From the NCBI RefSeq assembly GCF_017313265.1, contig NZ_JAFLQZ010000001.1:124001-188000 (forward strand): DNA of 64,000 nucleotides, read 5' to 3'. Made by a program: the position numbers and the translations under genes. Positions 34,079 through 42,490 of this stretch are shown here, in pieces. Below the pieces are notes generated by a model, which saw only the letters and a program-made list of their open reading frames with translations, was not told where the DNA came from and ran no database searches. This DNA comes from Hymenobacter telluris. GTDB lineage: Bacteria; Bacteroidota; Bacteroidia; Cytophagales; Hymenobacteraceae. Numbering within the stretch: the stretch's first letter is position 1; the number at the start of each line of letters is the position of its first letter.

Positions 34079-34717
34079 ATGTCAAATTATACCACTCCCG
34101 ACGATTCTGCCGGAACGCCATCGGGCGCCCGCCCCGACGATGGTTCGCGGCGCTCCTTTATGAAGCAGGCCGGCGGCATCTTGGGGCTGGCCCTCACGCC
34201 GCCGCTGGTGAGCCAGGCCGAGCGCCTGACGGCCTACTCTAAAACTGTAGAGGGCGTGTCGGAAATGACGTTGCGCGTAAACGGGACCACCCGTACCCTG
34301 CGCGCCGAGCCCCGCGTGACCTTGCTGGATGCCCTGCGCGAAAACCTGAACCTAACTGGCAGTAAGAAAGGCTGCGACCATGGCCAATGCGGTGCCTGCA
34401 CCGTGCTAGTAGATGGCCGCCGCATCAACAGCTGCCTGACCTTGGCGGTAATGAATCAAGGCAAGGAAATTACCACCATCGAAGGCTTGGCGAAGGGCGA
34501 GGAACTGCACCCCATGCAGGCCGCTTTCGTGAAGCACGACGGTTTTCAGTGCGGCTACTGCACGCCCGGCCAGATTATGTCGGGGGTGGCTTGCGTGCAG
34601 GAAGGCCACGCCACCACCGACGACCAGGTGCGGGAGTGGATGAGCGGCAACCTGTGCCGCTGCGGCGCTTACCCCAATATCACCGCCGCCGTGCGCGAAG
34701 TAGCAAAGAGTAGCTAG
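34079..34717 (+). CDS. Periplasmic aldehyde oxidoreductase, [2Fe-2S] subunit (PaoA-like)
   Basis: A 212-residue subunit with two [2Fe-2S] clusters, part of a molybdenum hydroxylase. The N-terminus has a Tat signal (SRRSFMKQAGGILGLAL), so the folded complex is exported. Plant-type ferredoxin cysteines are in GCDHGQCGACTVLVDG and, further on, the helical-domain cysteines in FQCGYCTPGQ and NLCRCGAYPN. In E. coli PaoABC the same subunit carries the only Tat signal and brings the others along. ATG 34079 is preferred. It is first in an operon with the FAD subunit, the molybdenum subunit, XdhC and MocA. Confidence 0.9.
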   Translation: MSNYTTPDDSAGTPSGARPDDGSRRSFMKQAGGILGLALTPPLVSQAERLTAYSKTVEGVSEMTLRVNGTTRTLRAEPRVTLLDALRENLNLTGSKKGCDHGQCGACTVLVDGRRINSCLTLAVMNQGKEITTIEGLAKGEELHPMQAAFVKHDGFQCGYCTPGQIMSGVACVQEGHATTDDQVREWMSGNLCRCGAYPNITAAVREVAKSS

Positions 34718-34820
34718 TAGTAAGTAGTTGGTAGTGAGACAAGGATGCTAATAATCGGTCATGCTACTACAACTTTCATTGCAGTCTAATTACTCCCTAC
34801 TCATTACTTGATACTACTTC
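34709..34820. repeat. Heptad-type inverted repeat (site E)
   Basis: The left part has units AGTAGTA and AGTAGTT. The reverse complement of the right part has AGTAGTA and similar. The array begins within the last codons of the paoA-like gene and ends at the start codon of the paoB-like gene. Confidence 0.6.
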
Positions 34821-35801
34821 ATGAACAACTTCAGCTACACCACGGCCACTACGGCCAAAGAAGCTACTGGCGCCCGCAAAAACAGTGTGCAATCGGCTTT
34901 CATTGCCGGGGGTACTACGCTGCTTGATTTGATGAAGCTCAACGTGGAGCAGCATCCGCAGCTGGTTGATATTAACATGGTGCCCTTCAAAGGCATCAGT
35001 GAAACCACGGACGGCCTGCGTATCGGGGCCTTGGAACGCATGAGCGACGTGGGCGAAAACCTGCTGGTAGTGCAGCAATTTCCGGCTATTTCGGAGGCGC
35101 TGTTGCTGAGTGCTTCGCCGCAGTTGCGCAACATGGCCAGCATTGGCGGCAACCTGATGCAGCGCACCCGCTGCTCGTACTTCCGCGACACGGCGTTTCC
35201 GTGCAACAAACGCAACCCCGGCTCCGGCTGCCCCGCCCAAACCGGCGACAACCGCGGCCTAGCCATTTTGGGTGGCAGCGCGGCCTGCATTGCTACCAAC
35301 CCCGGCGACATGGCCGTGGCCCTGGTTGCGCTGGATGCGGTGGTGCTCCTGGAAAACAGCAAAGGCAAGCAGCGCCGCGTTCCGCTCCTCGATTTTCACT
35401 TGCTACCTGGCACCACACCCCAGCGCGAAACCGTGCTGGAGCCCGACGAATTGATTGTAGCCGTAACGGTGCCCGCTGCTGCTCACGCCCGTAAGTCGCA
35501 CTACGTGAAGGTGCGCGACCGGGCCAGCTACGCCTTTGCGCTGGTGTCGGCGGCGGTGGGGCTCGATGTGCAAGGCGGCCAGATTCGGTCGGCGCGCCTT
35601 GCTATGGGCAGCGTGGGCACCAAGCCCTGGCGTGCCCTGGAAGCCGAAAAGCTGCTGGTAGGTAAGCCCGCCACCGAAGCCAGTTTTCAACTGGCGGCCG
35701 CTGTAGCAGTGCGCGGGGCCTCGCCACGAGAGCATAATCGGTTCAAAGTGGATATGGTGCAGAAAGCCATTGTGCGGGCCTTTCAGGAAATAGCAGCGTA
35801 A
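34821..35801 (+). CDS. Aldehyde oxidoreductase, FAD-binding subunit (PaoB-like)
   Basis: A 326-residue FAD subunit. The FAD-binding FIAGGTTLLDLMKLN and ASIGGNLMQRTRC are followed by a cysteine-rich insertion, YFRDTAFPCNKRNPGSGC and later ACIATNPGDMAVAL. In the PaoB type these cysteines hold an extra [4Fe-4S] cluster, which ordinary xanthine dehydrogenases lack. The C-terminal CO-dehydrogenase flavoprotein domain is complete. It transfers electrons from the [2Fe-2S] clusters of the PaoA-like partner to an acceptor. Starts at ATG 34821. Confidence 0.9.
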   Translation: MNNFSYTTATTAKEATGARKNSVQSAFIAGGTTLLDLMKLNVEQHPQLVDINMVPFKGISETTDGLRIGALERMSDVGENLLVVQQFPAISEALLLSASPQLRNMASIGGNLMQRTRCSYFRDTAFPCNKRNPGSGCPAQTGDNRGLAILGGSAACIATNPGDMAVALVALDAVVLLENSKGKQRRVPLLDFHLLPGTTPQRETVLEPDELIVAVTVPAAAHARKSHYVKVRDRASYAFALVSAAVGLDVQGGQIRSARLAMGSVGTKPWRALEAEKLLVGKPATEASFQLAAAVAVRGASPREHNRFKVDMVQKAIVRAFQEIAA

Positions 35802-35903
35802 CCCCAAACTACTGCGGCTTGTGCCACCAGCATTTAGGGCATCCTTATACCAGACATCGTTTAACGATTCACCGAGCAAGCGCTTGGTGTTGCATCCAAG
35901 CTC

Positions 35904-38240
35904 ATGGATACTGAACCTAGATTTTTTGAAACCAACGGCCCCGGAACCGGTGGGGTAGTGGGCCAGCCGCTCAACCGCGTTGACGGCCACGATAAAGTGA
36001 CCGGTAAAGCGCGTTATTCTGCCGAATTTCCGCAGCAAGGCTTGGTATATGGGGTGCTGAAAGGCAGTGAAATTGCGAAAGGCAAAATCCAGAGCATCGA
36101 CACGACGGCCGCTATGAAAGAGCCCGGCGTGTTGGCCGTACTCACGCACCAAAACCTGCCCAAGCTCGCCAAAACGCCCAACAGCCCCGAAGGTAAAAAG
36201 GCCATTGGCGCCCCCATGGGCTTTTTGCCGCTTACCTCTGATACGGTGCACTATGCCGGGCAACCGGTGGCGCTGGTAGTAGCCGATACGTTTGAGCGGG
36301 CTACCCATGCGGCCTCATTGGTACGGGTGCAATACGCCGCCGAAAAGCCCCTGGCTTCCTACCAAGACCCCAAAGCTGAACTCTTCAACCCTGAAAAGGT
36401 GCAGGATGGCAAAACCGATGGCTTCACCCGCCGCGGCGATGCGCGGGCTGCGTTGGCCGCCGCGCCCGTCAAGCACACGGCCACCTATACCCACGCCATC
36501 AACCACCACAACCCTATGGAGCCGGGCTCCACCACGGCGGTATGGGAAGCCCCCGACCGCCTGACGGTGTACGAGTCTACGCAGGGCATTACGCGCACCC
36601 AGAAGTCGTTGGCCACAATGCTGGGGCTGCCGCTGGAACAGGTGCGGGTAGTAACCAAATACTTGGGTGGCGGTTTCGGTTGCAAAGGGTCTAGCTGGCC
36701 CCATACGGTGCTCACGGTGCAAGCCGCTAAGGCTGTAAACCGGCCGGTGAAGCTGGTGCTCACGCGCCAGCAGATGTTTACGGGCATGGGCCACCGCGAA
36801 GACCAAACTCAAACCCTGCAAATAGGGGCCACCAGGGAGGGCAAGTTATTGGCTTTGGTGCACGAAAAAACTTCTACCACTTCGCCCTGGGACAACTACG
36901 CCGAGCCCAACAGCCGCATCATCAACCTGCTCTACGCCTGCCCCACGTTCGAGTCGAGCTACAAGCTGGCCCGCGCCAACGTGATGACGTCCACGTTTAC
37001 TCGCGCCCCCGGCGAAGCGCCCGGCTCGTTTGCCATTGAGTGCTCCATGGACGATATAGCCTCCCAGTTGGGCATCGATCCGCTGGAAATCCGGTTGCGC
37101 AACTATGCCGAAAAGGACCCCACCAACGGCAAGCCCTGGAGCAGCAAAAGCCTGAAGCAGTGCTACGCCCGCGGCGCTGAGCTGTTCGGCTGGAGCAAGC
37201 GCAACCCCCAAAACGGTGCCACCCGCGACGGTAAGTACTTGGTGGGCTACGGCATGGCTACGGCATCATACCCAGTGCACAACTCGCAAGGCACGGCCCG
37301 CGTCCGACTCTACGCCGATGGGCACGCCGTGGTGCAAAGCGGCGCTACCGACCTGGGCACCGGCACTTACACCGTCATGACGCAAGTAGCCGCCGATACG
37401 CTGGGCCTTACGCCCGATAAAGTGCGGTTCGAACTAGGCGACTCGCGTTTGCCTACGGCCCCCAACTCGGGCGGCTCAGTGGCTGGTGGTACGGTTTCGT
37501 CGTCGGTGTATGTGGCGGCGCAGGAGGTGTGGCAGAAGCTGAAAAAGCTGGCTATTGCCGATAAAAAGTCGCCGCTGTACCGGGCCAAGCTAGAGGACGT
37601 GGTGGTGGAGAAAAACCGCATGGTGCTCAAGACCAACAAGCAGAAAGGCGAGGACTTCATGGCCCTGATGAAGCGCAACGAAATGTCGGACATCGAAGGC
37701 ACGGGCAACGGCAAGTACGGCGCCGGCTACGAGTCGGGGCTGGCCGCGGGCGGCGCTGATTCCGGCCATCAGGACGATATGGCGGGGCATTCGATGCACT
37801 CATTTGGGGCGCACTTCTGCGAGGTGCGCGTTGATGCCGAGTTCGGCACGGTGCGCGTCACGCGCTGGGTGAGCGTGCACGCGGCCGGCCGAATTCTGAA
37901 TGCCAAAACGGCCCGTAGCCAGATTATCGGTGGCAGCATCTTCGGCATTGGCGCGGCGTTGATGGAGGAAACCTTCCGCGACCCAAACTTCGCCCGCTAC
38001 ACCAATGCCAGCCTCGGCGAGTACCACATTCCCGTTAATGCCGACATTCCGGAAATGACCGTGGAATTTATTGAGGAGCACGACCCGTACATCAATGCCA
38101 TGGGCGTGAAAGGCATCGGCGAAATTTCAATGGTAGGCGTGTCGGCGGCTGTGGCTAATGCCGTGTTCCACGCCACCGGTAAGCGAGTCCGTGACCTGCC
38201 CATCACCCCCGATAAAGTAATGGGCGCTATGGCGGTATAA
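35904..38240 (+). CDS. Aldehyde oxidoreductase, molybdopterin-binding subunit (PaoC-like)
   Basis: A 778-residue catalytic subunit of the xanthine oxidase family. The molybdopterin-cofactor motifs are visible: VTKYLGGGFGCKG, FTRAPGEAPGSFAIECSMDD, TDLGTGTYTVMTQVAADTLG, and the catalytic glutamate in GVKGIGEISMVGVSAAV near the C-terminus. A Gly/His-rich loop around residue 615 (AGGADSGHQDDMAGHSMHS) is unusual and may bind metal. It oxidises aldehydes or N-heterocycles in the periplasm. No signal peptide of its own is seen, in line with hitch-hiking on the Tat signal of the small subunit. Starts at ATG 35904. Confidence 0.92.
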   Translation: MDTEPRFFETNGPGTGGVVGQPLNRVDGHDKVTGKARYSAEFPQQGLVYGVLKGSEIAKGKIQSIDTTAAMKEPGVLAVLTHQNLPKLAKTPNSPEGKKAIGAPMGFLPLTSDTVHYAGQPVALVVADTFERATHAASLVRVQYAAEKPLASYQDPKAELFNPEKVQDGKTDGFTRRGDARAALAAAPVKHTATYTHAINHHNPMEPGSTTAVWEAPDRLTVYESTQGITRTQKSLATMLGLPLEQVRVVTKYLGGGFGCKGSSWPHTVLTVQAAKAVNRPVKLVLTRQQMFTGMGHREDQTQTLQIGATREGKLLALVHEKTSTTSPWDNYAEPNSRIINLLYACPTFESSYKLARANVMTSTFTRAPGEAPGSFAIECSMDDIASQLGIDPLEIRLRNYAEKDPTNGKPWSSKSLKQCYARGAELFGWSKRNPQNGATRDGKYLVGYGMATASYPVHNSQGTARVRLYADGHAVVQSGATDLGTGTYTVMTQVAADTLGLTPDKVRFELGDSRLPTAPNSGGSVAGGTVSSSVYVAAQEVWQKLKKLAIADKKSPLYRAKLEDVVVEKNRMVLKTNKQKGEDFMALMKRNEMSDIEGTGNGKYGAGYESGLAAGGADSGHQDDMAGHSMHSFGAHFCEVRVDAEFGTVRVTRWVSVHAAGRILNAKTARSQIIGGSIFGIGAALMEETFRDPNFARYTNASLGEYHIPVNADIPEMTVEFIEEHDPYINAMGVKGIGEISMVGVSAAVANAVFHATGKRVRDLPITPDKVMGAMAV

Positions 38241-38241
38241 T

Positions 38242-38319
38242 GAGTTGCCGGTTGTGAGTTACCAGTTGTCAGTTGAGAGGACTTCCAATTGACAACTGGT
38301 AACTCACAACCGGCAACTC
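38242..38319. repeat. Heptad-type inverted repeat with 34-bp stem (site F)
   Basis: Arms 38242-38275 and 38286-38319 pair over 34 bp with one mismatch and a 10-base loop. Units such as GAGTTGC and CGGTTGT repeat along each arm. It sits between the molybdenum subunit stop and the xdhC start and could reduce expression of the maturation genes relative to the enzyme. Confidence 0.8.
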
Positions 38320-38337
38320 ACAACTGACAACTGAAAT

Positions 38338-39525
38338 ATGACTGAGCTTCAACGACTTCTTATAGCCTACGACGAACACCGGACTGCTGGCCGCGCCTGT
38401 GCGCTGGCCTCGGTGGTTGACGTGGCAGGCTCGGCGTACCGGCGCCCCGGTGCTCGGATGCTGGTGACGGAAGACGGCCAACTAACGGGCGCCATCAGTG
38501 GGGGCTGCCTCGAAGGCGACGCCCGCCAACGCGCCCGCCGCACCATCCGGCAGGGCCGTCCCACCGTTGTTACCTACGACTCCACCGACCCCGACGACGA
38601 CTTGCAATTTGGGGCCGCGCTGGGCTGCCAGGGCATTGTGCAGATATTGCTGGAACCGCTGGACTTCAACAACCCCGACAACCCGCTGGAACTGTTGCGC
38701 CGCTGGGCGGAAGGCGTGGAAGCGCCGGCCGTAGTAGCCACCGTATTCAGCCTAGCCGGTACCGACGTAGCCGCCCAAGTAGGGGAGCGGCTGCTTTTGC
38801 TTTCGGATGGCACCGTGCAAGGCACTCTCCCAACTGCTTCTGAGCTTTACGACACCATTCTGGCCGATGCCCGCGCCGCGTTGCAGGCGGCCCAACCTGC
38901 CACCCGGCACTATCCGGTGGGTGCGGGTACGGTGCGGGTGAGTCTGGAAATTCTGCGCCCCCCGGTACGTCTCACGGTGTACGGAGCCGGCAACGACGTG
39001 CAGCCTTTGGTGCGCTTGGCCGCTGGCTTGGGCTGGCGCGTGCAAGTGGTGGACGGCCGCCCGGCGCAGGCCCAGCCCCAGCGCTTCCCCGAAGCCGAGC
39101 AGGTACGGGTGCTGCCGCTGGCCGAAGTGCAAAACGAGCCCCACGATGCCCGTTTTGCGTTGCTCATGACCCACAACTACTACTACGATTTGGCAGTGCT
39201 GCGCCACTTATTGCACGCACCTACTCGCTATATCGGCCTGCTGGGGCCCCGCAAGAAATACGAGCGGCTACTCACCGATTTGCACAAGCAGGAGCCTGCA
39301 GCAGCCGAATTGCTAGCCGCTCGGCTACACAGCCCAATTGGCCTCAACATCGGTGCCGAAACTCCCGAGGAAATAGCGCTGTCGGTGGTAGCCGAAATCC
39401 AAGCCGTGCTGGCCGGCCGCCCCGCGGGTTTCCTGCGCGACTCGCCGCATCCTATTCATCCTTCTCTGCATTCCAATGCTGCATTGGTTCCGGAGGGTCG
39501 GGTAGATGCCGTTTGTGGTTTGTAA
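38338..39525 (+). CDS. XdhC/CoxI family molybdenum cofactor maturation protein
   Basis: A 395-residue protein of the XdhC family, which binds, modifies (sulfurates) and inserts the molybdenum cofactor into xanthine-oxidase-type enzymes. The N-terminal domain has RRPGARMLVTEDGQLTGAISGGCLEGD, and the C-terminal Rossmann domain begins LTVYGAGNDVQPLVRLA and includes YIGLLGPRKKYERLL. In E. coli the equivalent is PaoD. ATG 38338 follows the site F hairpin, and the mocA-like gene starts 14 bp after its stop. Confidence 0.9.
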   Translation: MTELQRLLIAYDEHRTAGRACALASVVDVAGSAYRRPGARMLVTEDGQLTGAISGGCLEGDARQRARRTIRQGRPTVVTYDSTDPDDDLQFGAALGCQGIVQILLEPLDFNNPDNPLELLRRWAEGVEAPAVVATVFSLAGTDVAAQVGERLLLLSDGTVQGTLPTASELYDTILADARAALQAAQPATRHYPVGAGTVRVSLEILRPPVRLTVYGAGNDVQPLVRLAAGLGWRVQVVDGRPAQAQPQRFPEAEQVRVLPLAEVQNEPHDARFALLMTHNYYYDLAVLRHLLHAPTRYIGLLGPRKKYERLLTDLHKQEPAAAELLAARLHSPIGLNIGAETPEEIALSVVAEIQAVLAGRPAGFLRDSPHPIHPSLHSNAALVPEGRVDAVCGL

Positions 39526-39539
39526 ACTAACGCGGCGGT

Positions 39540-40130
39540 ATGTCTATGGCTATTATTTTGCTGGCAGCCGGGTCTTCGTCGCGCCTCGGTCAGCCCAAGC
39601 AGCTACTCCAATACCAAGGCCAAACCCTGCTGCGCCGCGCCGCCGAAACCGCAGTAACGGCAGCAGCTGGTACCCCGGTGGTAGTGGTGACGGGGGCTTT
39701 GCACGAAGAGTTATTGCCAGAACTTGCTGGGTTGCTGGTACAAACGGTGCGCTGCCATACCTGGCAATTAGGCATGGGCGCTTCATTGAAAACGGGCCTC
39801 GCCGCGTTGGAAAACAAAGGCCCTGCTTTGCACAGCGTACTGGTTATGCTCTGCGACCAGCCATTTGTTACGCCGACTTTATTACAGCAATTACTGACTG
39901 CGCACAACACCACCGGTCAGCCGATTGTAGCTGCTCAGTACGGTGAGGTGCGCGGAGTGCCGGTTCTGTTCGGAGCCGAAGCACTGCCGCTACTTCATCA
40001 GCTACCCGACGCCGCTGGCGCCAATCAACTCCTGAAACAGCATCCGCAACTGGTAGCCACTGTGCCGTTTCCGGAAGGAGCCATTGATGTGGATACGCCT
40101 GAGCAGTATGCGGCGCTGCTAGCCAAGTAG
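39540..40130 (+). CDS. Molybdenum cofactor cytidylyltransferase-like nucleotidyltransferase (MocA-like)
   Basis: A 196-residue nucleotidyltransferase of the MobA/MocA type. The nucleotide-binding signature AIILLAAGSSSRLGQPKQLL opens the protein and the metal-binding Asp lies in VMLCDQPFVT. Next to a PaoC-like enzyme and XdhC it most likely attaches CMP to molybdopterin, giving the MCD cofactor used by Pao-type enzymes. The cofactor form is inferred from context. It is last in the operon. Confidence 0.85.
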   Translation: MSMAIILLAAGSSSRLGQPKQLLQYQGQTLLRRAAETAVTAAAGTPVVVVTGALHEELLPELAGLLVQTVRCHTWQLGMGASLKTGLAALENKGPALHSVLVMLCDQPFVTPTLLQQLLTAHNTTGQPIVAAQYGEVRGVPVLFGAEALPLLHQLPDAAGANQLLKQHPQLVATVPFPEGAIDVDTPEQYAALLAK

Positions 40131-40223
40131 CAGCTTGTGGGCAGCATGGCTGCCCGCCTTGTGTTGCAACTACTGTGGCGAATTATCGAACTTGGGGCAC
40201 TTTGGCTTCCTTGCCCATTCATT

Positions 40224-41597
40224 ATGCCTGAAAAGACGCAAACCCCGCCGCCCGCCTACTTCCTCTCCCTTAGCCTGGAAAACGTGCGCAGCTTCGGCGA
40301 GAAGCAGACGATTTCCTTCGCCCGCCCCGACGGCCGTCCCGCTCAATGGACGATTATTCTTGGTGATAATGGGGTGGGTAAAACAACGGTTTTGAAGTCG
40401 TTGGCGGCATTAATGCCAACTGAACAACCGCCACCGGCTGGTAAATATGGTCCAGCTTATTTTAGCTTTCGTCGCCCAGAGTGGCAGTTGAGAAGAAATA
40501 AAGGTGAGAAGCCGACTTTCATGTATTTCACTGCACGTGGTGGTGCATTACTTTCTGATCCGGATTGGTTGGAAAAAGCATCTCGTGAAATAGGAATGAT
40601 ATTGGAATTTCTAAGTCCTAGTTCTAAACTTAGATCTTCTAATGAGTTCATGGATAAAGATTATCCCGAAGCAAAAACGATAATTTGCTATGGTTATGGT
40701 GCAGGAAGATCAATAGGTAATTCTACACTAGGGCAAGTACAGGATATGGCCGATACATGCATAAGTTTATTTAACGATAAGGCAGATTTACTTAATCCTG
40801 AAGAGTGGTTTTTGCAAGCTGATTATCGTGTTAAATCTGACTCATATGATAGGCGTACTAAACAGAATTTTATACAATTACATACTGCTTTGCTCAAGGT
40901 GTTAGAGGATGTAGATATGATAAAAGTTTCCCCTGCGACTTCAGGCGGTAATCCTGAACAAGGGTTGCAATTTCATACTCCCTACGGCTGGGTACGCCTG
41001 CGCGACATGAGCTTGGGCTACCAGACGCTGGCAGTGTGGCTAACGGACTTCGCCAGCAAGCTCTTTATTCGCTACCCCGACAGCCCTAATCCGCTGGAAG
41101 AACCAGCCATTGTGCTCATCGACGAAATCGACCTGCACCTGCACCCCAGCTGGCAGCGCAAGCTCATCGGCTTCCTGAGTGGTATCTTCAAGAACACGCA
41201 GTTCATAGCTACCGCTCATAGCCCGTTGGTGGTACAAGCCGCCGGCGACCAGCCCAGCGGGGCCAACGTCGTCTTGCTTAAGCGTGAAGGCGACCAGACC
41301 ATCGTGTACCAGGGCGAAGACCTGCCCGACGTGCGCAGCTGGCGGCTGGATCAGATTCTGAGCAGCGAACTGTTCGACGAAGTGCCGGCCCATTCGCCTG
41401 ATACGGAGAAGAAACTCCAGCGCCGTGATGCGCTGCTGGCGAAGTCGCGCCTTTCAGCCAGCGAGAAGAAGGAGTTGACTGAGTTAAACGAATGGGACAA
41501 CATGCAGCCAGTGGGCGACTCACAACCCGAGCGCAAAGCCGCTGACGTGCTGCGTGAGCTGGCTCGCAAGCTGGGCAAACAGGACCTTCTTGACTAG
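40224..41597 (+). CDS. AAA/ABC-type ATPase of a Septu-like defence pair (PtuA-like)
   Basis: A 457-residue SMC/OLD-type ATPase. The Walker A motif GDNGVGKTT is at residues 47-55, an ABC-type signature region around SLGYQTLAVWLTDF at about 263-276, Walker B VLIDEID at 297-303, and the H-loop TAHSP at 330-334. No TOPRIM domain follows, so it is not OLD. An HNH nuclease gene starts 8 bp downstream, the arrangement of Septu PtuAB and of retron-linked ATPase/HNH modules. In those systems the pair senses phage and degrades nucleic acid. The stretch 40350-40985, between the Walker A and signature lobes, is strikingly A+T-rich compared with both ends. Assignment to Septu is tentative. Confidence 0.78.
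   Translation: MPEKTQTPPPAYFLSLSLENVRSFGEKQTISFARPDGRPAQWTIILGDNGVGKTTVLKSLAALMPTEQPPPAGKYGPAYFSFRRPEWQLRRNKGEKPTFMYFTARGGALLSDPDWLEKASREIGMILEFLSPSSKLRSSNEFMDKDYPEAKTIICYGYGAGRSIGNSTLGQVQDMADTCISLFNDKADLLNPEEWFLQADYRVKSDSYDRRTKQNFIQLHTALLKVLEDVDMIKVSPATSGGNPEQGLQFHTPYGWVRLRDMSLGYQTLAVWLTDFASKLFIRYPDSPNPLEEPAIVLIDEIDLHLHPSWQRKLIGFLSGIFKNTQFIATAHSPLVVQAAGDQPSGANVVLLKREGDQTIVYQGEDLPDVRSWRLDQILSSELFDEVPAHSPDTEKKLQRRDALLAKSRLSASEKKELTELNEWDNMQPVGDSQPERKAADVLRELARKLGKQDLLD
40350..40985. other. A+T-rich foreign-looking segment within the ATPase gene
   Basis: Codon use switches from C/G-ending to A/T-ending codons just before the Walker A lysine and switches back at the YGWVRLRDMSLGYQ segment. The frame is intact throughout. 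The segment encodes about residues 43-254, the variable middle of the ATPase. Confidence 0.75.
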
Positions 41598-41605
41598 CTG
41601 CCCGC

Positions 41606-42430
41606 ATGATCAGAATCCGGAAGCGGGCCACCGCGCCCGCCATGCTCACCACGTTGGGTACCGCCGACCGGCAGCGGTTGGAAGGTATCTTCGCCGCCGA
41701 CCCGGCTGCTTGTCAGGTGCCGCGTAACCAACAACTGGTTGCCAAGCCCGCCATCTACGGGGCGGCGGCCGTGAAAGCCGCGCTGGCTGCCGATCAACGC
41801 GGCAAGTGCTGCTACTGCGAATCGAAATTTGAGGCCACGGGCTTTGGCGATGTAGAGCACTTCCGTCCCAAGGCCGGAGTGCGGCAGCAGCCGAAATCGG
41901 CTCTGGAAAAGCCAGGTTACTACTGGCTGGCATATGAGTGGTCGAACCTGCTATACAGCTGCGAAATTTGTAACCGCCGCCACAAAAGTAACTGGTTCCC
42001 TTTACTGAACCCCGCGCGGCGTGCCCGCCAACACGACGACCAATTGTGGCAGGAGCGGCCTTTGTTGCCCCACCCATGCCGCACCGACCCGGCCACCGAG
42101 TTGACCTTTAATCGGCACGTAGCCGTGGAGAAGAACTTGTCTGCGCGGGGTGTGGCCTGCATCCGGGCATACGGCCTGAACCGCCCGCCGCTACGCCAGC
42201 GCCGCTACGAATTTCTGGAAACTCTCAAGCTAATTCGCTTCGCCGCCTCTCTGGATATCGACGGAATGACGCCGACCGACCTGCGCCTTACGCTTACCGA
42301 CCTACACATGACCAAGACGGAAGCACGACGGTACGTAGCACGGGCGCGGCAGGTCTGGGAGCAAGCGGCCTTCGACGCAGCTGAATATGCGGGCATGATG
42401 CGGGCTAACTTTCCGCATTTGCCACATTAG
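41606..42430 (+). CDS. HNH endonuclease of a Septu-like defence pair (PtuB-like)
   Basis: A 274-residue nuclease. A zinc-binding CCYC (about residues 68-71) is followed by the HNH core DVEHFRPKAGV (His of the beta-beta-alpha-metal fold), then YEWSNLLYSCEICNRRHKSNWFP with the second cysteine pair and the Asn and His of the motif. This arrangement matches the HNH proteins found with retrons and with PtuA. The C-terminal 120 residues are helical and basic. It would cut nucleic acid once activated by the ATPase encoded 8 bp upstream. Codon use is G+C-rich like the chromosome. A strong terminator follows. Confidence 0.82.
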   Translation: MIRIRKRATAPAMLTTLGTADRQRLEGIFAADPAACQVPRNQQLVAKPAIYGAAAVKAALAADQRGKCCYCESKFEATGFGDVEHFRPKAGVRQQPKSALEKPGYYWLAYEWSNLLYSCEICNRRHKSNWFPLLNPARRARQHDDQLWQERPLLPHPCRTDPATELTFNRHVAVEKNLSARGVACIRAYGLNRPPLRQRRYEFLETLKLIRFAASLDIDGMTPTDLRLTLTDLHMTKTEARRYVARARQVWEQAAFDAAEYAGMMRANFPHLPH

Positions 42431-42436
42431 AATGCA

Positions 42437-42469
42437 ACAAAAAGCCGCTTTGTTCAAAGCGGCTTTTTG
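42437..42469. terminator. Bidirectional intrinsic terminator
   Basis: The stem AAAAAGCCGCTTTG with complementary CAAAGCGGCTTTTT-type arm has A and T tails on both strands. It serves the HNH gene and the convergent lipoprotein gene. Confidence 0.88.
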
Positions 42470-42490
42470 CTTTCTGAAACCGTTCATTGC

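Noticed and set aside
38242-38319. Possible CRISPR-like array at the periodic repeats
   Set aside because: The units are 7-8 nt without spacers, are degenerate and form inverted arms; no cas genes are present. No CRISPR array was seen in the window.
40224-42430. Interpretation as a retron with ATPase/HNH effectors
   Set aside because: No reverse transcriptase gene lies nearby, so only the ATPase/HNH pair is supported.
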